In this document: positions 1 to 5,265 of the stretch, piece by piece
Layout: each line of letters begins with the position of its first letter
Numbering within the stretch: position 1 is the stretch's first letter
NCBI GenBank assembly: GCA_023245385.1
Contig: JAHFKM010000002.1
Coordinates: 1-29,389, forward strand
Source of the DNA: an archaeon
GTDB lineage: Archaea > Nanobdellota > Nanobdellia > SCGC-AAA011-G17 > GW2011-AR18
Reading direction: 5' to 3'
Length of the DNA: 29,389 nt
Position numbers and translations under genes: made by a program
The notes under the pieces: generated by a model
What the model saw: the letters and a program-made list of their open reading frames with translations, nothing else
Databases searched by the model: none
What the model was told of the DNA's origin: nothing

Positions 1-165
1 GCAGCGGCTCTCGTACATCTTATCTGTTTGATCACCACAAAACAGATAAACTTCGACAACTACAGAATCCTTAGGAAGGCTTTGGCGGACAAAACCGCAC
101 CCGTGACAATTCGGATCGCAGCGGCGGGGACTCCTTTTTTTAACTTTAAATAAAACGACACACAT
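1..165 (-). CDS. Partial Cys-rich protein, N-terminal 55 residues (runs off the window)
   Basis: An ATG at 165-163 opens a minus-strand frame with no stop down to base 1, so only the first 55 residues are visible. They include RRCDPNCHGCGF (Cys16, Cys20, Cys23: a CX3CX2C spacing), then a hydrophobic beta-like stretch DSVVVEVYLFCGD, and end in YESRC. The Cys pattern suggests a metal site. The CX3CX2C spacing is that of radical SAM enzymes, but the flanking residues do not look typical, and a small zinc-ribbon protein is equally possible. Bases 1-135 are visibly more G+C rich than the sequence that follows. The plus strand is also open over the same bases, so the choice of strand rests on the protein-like minus-strand translation. 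Confidence 0.5.
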   Translation of the reverse strand, partial: MCVVLFKVKKRSPRRCDPNCHGCGFVRQSLPKDSVVVEVYLFCGDQTDKMYESRC

Positions 166-250
166 TTTGCAAGAAATAAAAAAATAATTTTAAGAAAATT
201 GCATTTAGTATTAATAAGAATGTTATTTAGAAAAATAGTTGTTTTTGATA

Positions 251-976
251 CTAAACTTTCATATCTCCTTCACCCCATTTTACAGGACGACCTTCAATTA
301 TATGCTCACAACGCAAAGAAGTATCTGCAAAAATTTCAAAACCTGTGCTTAATGCGTCAATACAGAAAAAAACATCATCGACACCTGGCTTGTTATCTTC
401 CCAACGAAATTTTATTTTTTCTAACACCTCCCGATGAATTAATATACATCCAGTGCCGGAAGAATGAACTTTAATTAATCTGCCACTTTCCAAAATATCT
501 CTCCTGATTGTAACAAGCTTTAAAGGATCATTCAAATATTTCACCCAGACAACAGGCAACTTTCTGGACACTTCTTGCCCTGTAGCGGGATCAACACGCG
601 TAAAATAATTATCATACAGGCCTGTCACAATCTTCTTATCAAAAGCAACTAAACGTTGAAGAATATTAGTAGGAGCAAGAACATCTTGATCTAAACAAAA
701 TAAATAGTCATATCCTTCTTTCAAGACTTTTTCTCTTACTAAATTTCTTGATTCTGCTAATCGTACTTTCACATTTTTGTGATAAGGAATTCTTCCACTT
801 TCAGGAAAATCTTTCTTTAGTTTATTATAAAAGTCATCGCCTTGGGAATTATCCACAAAGAATATATCAAAATGAGGATAAGTTAAATTTTTGACTGTTT
901 TTACAAAGCTTTCATAGCAGTATTCATGATGATTGCTTACTGGACCGCCAACCAAAATTTTTGGAAGATTGCTCAT
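251..976 (-). CDS. Glycosyltransferase-like protein, GT-A fold
   Basis: This 241-residue protein probably transfers a sugar from a nucleotide donor onto a surface glycan in the cytoplasm. It begins with a short beta strand and a nucleotide-binding type N-terminus (PKILVGGPVSNHHEYCYESF), has VDNSQGDD around residues 41-48, and carries the metal-binding DxD motif as LDQDV (Asp96, Asp98). A second conserved-looking acidic block is GVDDVFF at 198-204, followed by a late His225 in CEHIIEG, as expected of family-2-like or Anp1-like transferases. There is no membrane segment, so it would be soluble or peripheral. It stands alone, and its relation to the UDP-sugar enzyme at 25928-26875 is only thematic. 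Acceptor and donor are unknown. Confidence 0.75.
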   Translation of the reverse strand: MSNLPKILVGGPVSNHHEYCYESFVKTVKNLTYPHFDIFFVDNSQGDDFYNKLKKDFPESGRIPYHKNVKVRLAESRNLVREKVLKEGYDYLFCLDQDVLAPTNILQRLVAFDKKIVTGLYDNYFTRVDPATGQEVSRKLPVVWVKYLNDPLKLVTIRRDILESGRLIKVHSSGTGCILIHREVLEKIKFRWEDNKPGVDDVFFCIDALSTGFEIFADTSLRCEHIIEGRPVKWGEGDMKV

Positions 977-1076
977 AAAATTTAAAGAATTTCAAGTAAT
1001 AAATAATTTTCCTTTTTCTGAATAAAACAACTTAGAACCTAAGCTCCCAAACGAATAAAAAATTGAACAATAAAAT

Positions 1077-1084
1077 TTATAAAG
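1077..1084 (+). promoter_or_regulatory. TATA box of tRNA-Asp
   Basis: TTTATAAA lies 39-46 bp upstream of the first mature nucleotide at 1123. Transcription would start near 1102-1110 and give a leader of roughly 15-20 nt. The leader contains GGCGCCTGG (1106-1114), which is nearly complementary to the tRNA 3' end. Confidence 0.5.
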
Positions 1085-1127
1085 AAACGAACTACACTTT
1101 TTTTTGGCGCCTGGTCATTACTGCCCT

Positions 1128-1151
1128 TATTAGGAATATACTAATGGCAAA
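1128..1151 (+). other. tRNA-Asp intron 1, in the acceptor stem between nucleotides 5 and 6
   Basis: The 24-nt intron is bracketed by a textbook bulge-helix-bulge. The outer helix is ATTAC 1117-1121 with GTAGT 1153-1157 (one G-U), the central 4-bp helix TGCC 1122-1125 with GGCA 1146-1149, the 5' bulge CTT 1126-1128, the 3' bulge AAG 1150-1152, and the inner helix ATTAG 1129-1133 with CTAAT 1141-1145 around a 7-nt loop. Cutting each bulge after its second base, as archaeal tRNA endonuclease does, joins T1127 to G1152. Confidence 0.88.
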
Positions 1152-1183
1152 GGTAGTGTAGTGGTTAGCACAGGGCCCTGTCG

Positions 1184-1220
1184 AAAACGCTTTGGAATTT
1201 AACTCCAAAATTTTATAGCA
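1184..1220 (+). other. tRNA-Asp intron 2, canonical position 37/38
   Basis: The 37-nt intron also shows a bulge-helix-bulge. The outer helix is the anticodon stem, the central helix CTGT 1178-1181 with ATAG 1215-1218 (one G-U), the 5' bulge CGA 1182-1184, the 3' bulge CAA 1219-1221, and the inner pairs AAA 1185-1187 with TTT 1212-1214. Inside the intron TTGGA and TCCAA form a further hairpin. The cut positions fall after G1183 and A1220. Confidence 0.85.
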
Positions 1221-1269
1221 AGGCCCTAACCCGAGTTCAAATCTCGGCCAGGGCGCCATATTCCTACGT

Positions 1270-1293
1270 TAGGGTCCTGTCTGTAGAGACCTA
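1270..1293 (+). repeat. Hairpin just downstream of tRNA-Asp
   Basis: TAGGGTC and GACCTA can pair with one bulged G. It sits 12 bases after the CCA, in a stretch (1259-1520) where I see no gene. Its place and shape resemble the perfect hairpin at 2972-2997, which follows the decayed tRNA copy. Its role is unknown. Confidence 0.35.
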
Positions 1294-1520
1294 TCCTTAG
1301 GGTGTTACGCCTACATTGGGCTCTGCACTGCTCCATCCACTTAACAAATTAAGCTACTATCTTGTCTGTTTTCTTTCCAAACTCTTCTTTCACAACACAT
1401 CTTAACACTAAAGATAACGAACAATATAAATTATCGAGGCAACAAATGTGTACCAAAAAGGGTGCAGAAAGATGTACAAAAGCTATACATTTTTTAGTCG
1501 CTTAGAAGATAGAAATAGAA

Positions 1521-1853
1521 TTACTTTTTGTTTTTTATGTTCTTTTTATTGTAAGAAATGTTTTGGGTAATATTTACCCTGGCTCCTTCTTTTGCATGAA
1601 TTTGATTACTAGACTTGGTATTCTTTTGGTTTTGAGAAGTGGATTCTTTCCCTGAAAGGTTGTTTAACCACAAATCCATTGCATTTCCAAAAGACTCGTT
1701 AAAAAATGAAAAAAATCCTGCTCCTGCTAATAAAAAACCCACAATTTTAGAAATATTCTCATGGGATTGAAACCACCCTACATAACTCATTAATATTCCT
1801 GCAAGAAGCAATATCCAACCTGCGAGATACCTCTTAGTCTTAGTTTCGGTCAT
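1521..1853 (-). CDS. Small membrane protein, unknown function
   Basis: I do not recognise this 110-residue protein. Two hydrophobic segments (about residues 10-27, AGWILLLAGILMSYVGWF, and 36-51, IVGFLLAGAGFFSFF) form a probable membrane hairpin. A polar, Asn/Lys/Gln-rich tail of about 45 residues (GKESTSQNQKNTKSS to KNKK) follows, probably on the cytoplasmic side. The start is supported by a TATA box at 1874-1882 read on the minus strand (TTTATATAC), 21-29 bp ahead of the ATG, which fits a leaderless mRNA. It lies in the accessory segment between tRNA-Asp and the toxin-antitoxin pair and faces away from it. Confidence 0.6.
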   Translation of the reverse strand: MTETKTKRYLAGWILLLAGILMSYVGWFQSHENISKIVGFLLAGAGFFSFFNESFGNAMDLWLNNLSGKESTSQNQKNTKSSNQIHAKEGARVNITQNISYNKKNIKNKK

Positions 1854-1921
1854 ATTTTAGCATAAATCTTTGAGTATATAAAAATTCTTGTGATAAAATT
1901 TAGTAAGCTTTAAATAGGATT

Positions 1922-1937
1922 ATCATATTAATATGAT
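1922..1937. promoter_or_regulatory. Perfect 16-bp palindrome, probable operator of the AbrB/PIN operon
   Basis: ATCATATTAATATGAT is a perfect palindrome that sits between a TATA-like element (CTTTAAATA, about 1909-1917) and the ribosome binding site GGAGGT at 1951-1956. This is where an AbrB-fold antitoxin would bind to repress its own operon. Autoregulation is the family rule, and binding here is inferred. Confidence 0.6.
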
Positions 1938-1961
1938 TAAGATACAACTTGGAGGTTTACT

Positions 1962-2219
1962 ATGGATGTTGAAATTACTACAATCGGAGAACGTGGACAA
2001 ATTGTCATCCCTCAAACGTTGAGAGATCACTTGAATATTGAGAAAGGAGAAAAGTTTATGGTTCTAGAACGGGGAGACATGATTCTTTTAAAGAGAATCA
2101 GAGCTCCTAGCACAGAAGACATTGAGATTATGCTCAAAAAAGGACATGAACATGCTAAAAAATATAGCCTTACAGAACAAGACATGACTGAAGCTCTCAA
2201 AAAGGCAAGAAAGAAATGA
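1962..2219 (+). CDS. AbrB/SpoVT-type antitoxin
   Basis: This 85-residue protein opens with the swapped-hairpin DNA-binding fold of the SpoVT-AbrB family (VEITTIGERGQIVIPQTLRDHLNIEKGEKFMVLERGD, about residues 3-40). Its charged helical C-terminus would bind and neutralise the toxin. The stop overlaps the start of the PIN gene by four bases (ATGA), so the two are translationally coupled, as usual for toxin-antitoxin pairs. A strong GGAGGT precedes the ATG by five bases, and a 16-bp palindrome upstream is a likely operator. The protein should act both as repressor of the operon and as antidote. Confidence 0.85.
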   Translation: MDVEITTIGERGQIVIPQTLRDHLNIEKGEKFMVLERGDMILLKRIRAPSTEDIEIMLKKGHEHAKKYSLTEQDMTEALKKARKK

Positions 2220-2635
2220 AAGTAGTCTTGGACACAAACATTTTCATTTCAGGAATCCATTGGGAAGGATCACCCTACAAAGTCTTACAAGCCTGGGCAC
2301 ACAACAAATTCGAACTGATCTCTTCTCCAGAAATCATCGAAGAACTTATCAACACCCTACTAAATTTTAAAAAACCGTTGCCTCCAGAAGACATTCTCTG
2401 GTGGAAAGACCTCATCCTCCAAAAAGCAACAATTGTCATTCCCACAAAAAAATTAGATATTATCAAAAATGACCCAGATGACAACAAATTCCTAGAAGCA
2501 GCCAAACAATCACAAGCCAACTACCTTATAAGCAGAGACAAAAAACATATCTTAATCCTAAAAAAATTCGAAAAAACGCTTATCCTCTCACCAGAAGAAT
2601 TCCTAAAAATCTTAGAACAACGAGAAAAACAATGA
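2216..2635 (+). CDS. PIN-domain toxin (putative ribonuclease)
   Basis: This 139-residue protein has the PIN nuclease layout. The first acidic motif is VLDTNIFISG (Asp6, Asn8), the mid-chain acidic pair EE falls at residues 42-43, DPDDNKFLEAA lies at 86-96, and ISRDKKHIL contains Asp108. These are the expected magnesium ligands, so the active site looks intact. The family, often annotated as 'putative toxin-antitoxin system toxin component, PIN family', cleaves RNA, and the exact target is unknown. It starts inside the last codons of the AbrB antitoxin and is probably made only with it. Confidence 0.85.
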   Translation: MKVVLDTNIFISGIHWEGSPYKVLQAWAHNKFELISSPEIIEELINTLLNFKKPLPPEDILWWKDLILQKATIVIPTKKLDIIKNDPDDNKFLEAAKQSQANYLISRDKKHILILKKFEKTLILSPEEFLKILEQREKQ

Positions 2636-2841
2636 TTTTTACTCAAACTTTATGGAAAACAATTATTGGTTCTCAAGTAGAAATAATTGCGATAATCGCA
2701 ACAGATCAGCCACATTTTTTTGAATTTCCCTCTTCTCTTGAAGAAGCAAGAATTAGACCTTCTACAGGAGCACAAATTTCTCCAAGCGGGACATTTATCA
2801 CTTCAGGAAATTATTTCATATTTGAAAGATTTTATTACTAA
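2632..2841 (+). CDS. Possible third gene of the toxin-antitoxin operon, 69 residues
   Basis: The ATG overlaps the PIN stop codon (ATGA), mirroring the coupling of the two genes before it. The product begins MIFTQTLWKTIIGSQVEIIAIIATDQPHFFEF and ends FITSGNYFIFERFYY. I recognise no family. The mix of hydrophobic and Pro/Gly residues could be a real small protein or chance. It is the only candidate gene before the tRNA-like relic at 2921. Confidence 0.3.
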   Translation: MIFTQTLWKTIIGSQVEIIAIIATDQPHFFEFPSSLEEARIRPSTGAQISPSGTFITSGNYFIFERFYY

Positions 2842-2920
2842 CTAGCGGCGCAGATGACCTTAAATAAAACTTATTACAAAATTTAATGTATGAAAACGCG
2901 TGCATTATTGTATACAATAA

Positions 2921-2968
2921 AAGAACCTGCCTTTCAGACAGGTGTTCCGGCTAGGGCGCCATACTCTT
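2921..2968 (+). pseudogene. Decayed tRNA 3' half, tRNA-Glu(TTC)-like, lacking the T arm
   Basis: AAGAACCTGCC, then TTTCAGACAGG, then GGCTAGGGCGCCATACTCTT looks like an anticodon arm with TTC at its centre joined to an acceptor 3' strand, discriminator G and CCA. The T arm between them is missing and no 5' half can be found upstream. The last 18 bases (2951-2968) match the end of tRNA-Asp (1248-1265) at 14 positions, and they recur at 4240-4257. Confidence 0.5.
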
Positions 2969-2971
2969 AAG

Positions 2972-3055
2972 TTGAGGCTCTTCTGCTTGAGCCTCAAACT
3001 CACAATATAACGCCCCTTCTGAAACACAAACATTTAGAAGGGGTTCCTTTTTCTT
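2972..3055 (+). ncRNA. Two tandem perfect hairpins followed by a T-rich run
   Basis: Hairpin 1 has a perfect 9-bp stem, TTGAGGCTC 2972-2980 with GAGCCTCAA 2989-2997, and an 8-nt loop. Hairpin 2 has a perfect 8-bp stem, CCCCTTCT 3013-3020 with AGAAGGGG 3036-3043, and a 15-nt loop. It is followed by TTCCTTTTTCTT, a possible transcription stop. They lie directly after the tRNA-like relic. This may be a structured small RNA or only a terminator. The rest of 2842-3327 shows no gene. Confidence 0.35.
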
Positions 3056-3297
3056 AATGTTCCGTTCAAAAATTCTCATAACAATAAAAATGAGCTTAAG
3101 ATTATATAAAATCATCCTTGCTGCTGAATAGTAACAGATCTACAATTAATAATAATTCTTACGATTTTTCTTATTTTTTTTCTTGCGAGAAAAGTACTCT
3201 GACGATTCATATTTTTCAGCTACTTAAGATAAAGAATATGATTTTATGCAAAATCCGCAAATAACTATACCCCCACAATTTATTAAAAATAGAAATA

Positions 3298-3305
3298 TTT
3301 ATATA
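3298..3305 (+). promoter_or_regulatory. TATA box of the Fic gene
   Basis: TTTATATA ends 22 bp before the ATG at 3328, the spacing seen at other start codons in this window. It implies a leaderless or nearly leaderless mRNA. Confidence 0.6.
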
Positions 3306-3327
3306 CTTTGTAAGGGCAATAATAATT

Positions 3328-4182
3328 ATGAAAATTGTGAAAAAAAGAAAAGGAAAACAAGACTATTACTACCTTAAACTCTCCTATAGAAAAAATGGAA
3401 AGGTAACAAATAAGGAGAAATATTTGGGCAAAACCATTCCAAAAAACATTGAAGAATTAAAAAAAGAACTCCGAAAAGAAACTGAACAAGAACTTTACCA
3501 TAAACTGGAAAGAATAAAAGAACATTTCTGGAAAGAATGGACTAAACTTCCTCCCTCTATTAAAGAAAAAGAACTAGAACAAATAGCTATAGCTTTTACT
3601 TACAACACTAATGCAATTGAAGGGTCAACCATCACCCTTCCAGAAACAAGAGAAATCCTAGAAGACCACATCGCACCCAAAAAACTCCTTAAAGAAATTA
3701 AAGAAACAGAAAACCACTCCAAAGTCTTTCTAGAAATGCTCAACCAAAAGACTAAAATCACAAATGAACTTTTACTAAGCTGGCACAATAAGATTTTTTC
3801 TGAAACTAAACCAGACATTGCAGGAAAATACCGGGAATACAGAGTCAGAGTAGCAGGATACAAAGCACCAGACTGGCAAGATATCCCCAAACTTATCCAG
3901 CAATTCCTCCACTACTTAAGCACTACAAAAACTAACCCTGTAGAACTAGCCGCAAAAACCCATTACCAATTCGAAAAAATCCATCCTTTCGGAGACGGAA
4001 ACGGAAGAATAGGAAGACTCCTCATGAATTACTTACTCTGGCACAACCAATACCCTATGCTCATCATCGAATACAAAAAAAGAAAATCCTACTACAACGC
4101 ACTTACCAAAGACGAAGAAAAGTTCACACAGTACTTCCTCAAAACCTACACCAACGTACACAAAAAAAGACTACCCAAATAA
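3328..4182 (+). CDS. Fic-family protein (putative AMP transferase) with built-in inhibitory helix
   Basis: Fic enzymes move AMP or related groups from a nucleotide onto a target protein side chain. The catalytic motif HPFGDGNGRIGR is intact at residues 219-230, with His219 as catalytic base. The inhibitory motif (S/T)xxxE(G/N) is present upstream as TNAIEG (Thr94, Glu98, Gly99), so this is a self-inhibited (class II) Fic protein that needs no separate antitoxin. The first 55 residues (KGKQDYYYLKLSYRKNGKVTNKEKYLGK and a Lys/Glu-rich helix) are a basic extension of unknown role. It is flanked by tRNA-like relics at 2921 and 4210, which suggests it is part of a mobile segment. The target is unknown. 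Confidence 0.88.
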   Translation: MKIVKKRKGKQDYYYLKLSYRKNGKVTNKEKYLGKTIPKNIEELKKELRKETEQELYHKLERIKEHFWKEWTKLPPSIKEKELEQIAIAFTYNTNAIEGSTITLPETREILEDHIAPKKLLKEIKETENHSKVFLEMLNQKTKITNELLLSWHNKIFSETKPDIAGKYREYRVRVAGYKAPDWQDIPKLIQQFLHYLSTTKTNPVELAAKTHYQFEKIHPFGDGNGRIGRLLMNYLLWHNQYPMLIIEYKKRKSYYNALTKDEEKFTQYFLKTYTNVHKKRLPK

Positions 4183-4209
4183 ATATGTTGTTGCTAACAA
4201 GCAATCATC

Positions 4210-4257
4210 AAGAACCTACCCTTATAAAAGTAGATACAGCCAAGGCGTTATACTCTT
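4210..4257 (+). pseudogene. Second, more decayed copy of the tRNA-like relic
   Basis: AAGAACCTACC at the start and CCAAGGCGTTATACTCTT at the end align without large gaps to the relic at 2921-2968, with scattered substitutions between. It lies about 30 bases after the Fic gene. The rest of 4183-4452 shows no gene apart from an AT-rich promoter-like region near 4400. Confidence 0.4.
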
Positions 4258-4452
4258 TATGTTCCTAAAATGAATAACTCTTCACTAAACTTTTCGCAAT
4301 AGGCGCATTCTTAAACAACACAAACTTAATCTCACACGGCTCATGCGCCAATTAATTTTGCCTTTAAACAGCAGCAATACTTTTTACTCTCTCTTTAAAA
4401 TATATAATCCAACACGATAATTTTTTTAACTTACTATTTTTAGATTAGAAGA

Positions 4453-5136
4453 ATGCGTTTTCATAAAAATCTAACAGAAATGATAGAATCTGAGATTACT
4501 AAACTAAAAACTTTACAAGCATTTCCTGAAACAGGCATTATTCTAAAAATTTACAGAGAAACAGGTAAACAAGGAGAAGGTTATAGTGTTACTAAAGAAG
4601 TAGAAGAATTACAACTAGATATTTATGGGATTCTTGCAGATAGGCATAGAAGACCTCACAGACCAAGAACAGGAAGAGAAAAAACTCTCTATCCAAAAGG
4701 AAGCTCTTTAAAAGAAAACAGAAACTGGTTCGCAGTCTCACCTTTAGATATAGAACGATGCACTCAGCAGATGAATCTTAAGATTACTCCTGAAATGCTA
4801 GGAGCTAATTTTCTTATTGGCGCTGAAGACGGAAGACCTTATCTTCTTTCTCAACTACCAAGAGGAACCTACATGTTAATCGCTCATCCAGAAAGCATTG
4901 ACCCACCTAAACCCCCTTTAGCAACACTCGTTGTTCATGCACAACAATCCCCTTGTGTAGTTACAGGAGGCGCAATATCCGCAATTTATAATCAAGATTT
5001 AACAGCAAAGTTTATCGAAGAAACAAAACCTAACAGAGGGATAGCAGGAAACATAGAATATCCAGTACACGAACCAGCTACTATTAGACCAGGTCATAAA
5101 GTATTTTTCAAATTTCCAATAGGAATAGAAGACTAA
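4453..5136 (+). CDS. MOSC-domain protein
   Basis: This 227-residue protein resembles the MOSC domain found at the C-terminus of molybdenum-cofactor sulfurases and in YiiM-type proteins, which handle sulfur and molybdenum cofactor or detoxify N-hydroxylated bases. The pattern is a beta strand ending GILADRHRR (residues about 58-66), a block with AVSPLDIERC, TPEMLGANFLIG, and the late LVVHAQQSPCVVTGG. In that last block the Cys of SPC matches the conserved cysteine of the family. The more usual Gly-Asp before the first His is Ala-Asp here. It lies alone, about 120 bp before the lipoprotein gene. The substrate is unknown. Confidence 0.7.
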   Translation: MRFHKNLTEMIESEITKLKTLQAFPETGIILKIYRETGKQGEGYSVTKEVEELQLDIYGILADRHRRPHRPRTGREKTLYPKGSSLKENRNWFAVSPLDIERCTQQMNLKITPEMLGANFLIGAEDGRPYLLSQLPRGTYMLIAHPESIDPPKPPLATLVVHAQQSPCVVTGGAISAIYNQDLTAKFIEETKPNRGIAGNIEYPVHEPATIRPGHKVFFKFPIGIED

Positions 5137-5265
5137 GATCCAAAATATCTGATGAATTATTATAGGAGAGTTAAGTTTTTATTGTGCAATCTCTATTTTG
5201 GGTGCAAAGGTTAGCAAAAGGTTTAATAATAACCCTTAATCTTAATAGGTCTAAGAGGTTCATGC

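Larger units (their letters stand above)
1123..1258 (+). tRNA. tRNA-Asp(GTC) with two introns, encoded CCA
   Basis: The anticodon GTC is at 1180-1182. The D stem is GTGT/GCAC (1156-1159 with 1168-1171), the anticodon stem GGGCC/GGCCC (1173-1177 with 1222-1226), the T stem CCGAG/CTCGG with loop TTCAAAT (1231-1247), the 3' acceptor strand CCAGGGC (1248-1254), discriminator G 1255 and CCA 1256-1258. Read without splicing the 5' acceptor strand would be GCAAAGG, which mismatches at three places. Removing intron 1 (1128-1151) gives GCCCT+GG, which pairs perfectly with CCAGGGC. Removing intron 2 (1184-1220) closes the anticodon loop to seven nucleotides. The mature RNA would be 75 nt including CCA. 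G73 is the usual identity base for tRNA-Asp. Confidence 0.88.

Noticed and set aside
1..153. Open plus-strand frame ending at 153
   Set aside because: It reads as low-information sequence opposite a minus-strand frame with a clear Cys motif and a proper ATG, so I took it as a shadow.
1147..1258. tRNA-Asp beginning at 1147 with acceptor strand GCAAAGG
   Set aside because: Three of seven acceptor pairs fail. The bulge-helix-bulge at 1117-1157 gives a perfect stem with the 5' end at 1123, so the gene was extended.
2921..2968. Functional tRNA-Glu with hidden introns
   Set aside because: No T-loop sequence and no strand complementary to CTAGGGC can be found nearby on either side, so a complete tRNA cannot be assembled.
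1259..4257. CRISPR array in the spacer-rich left part
   Set aside because: The repeated segment occurs only three times with kilobase spacing, and it is the end of a tRNA, not a CRISPR repeat.
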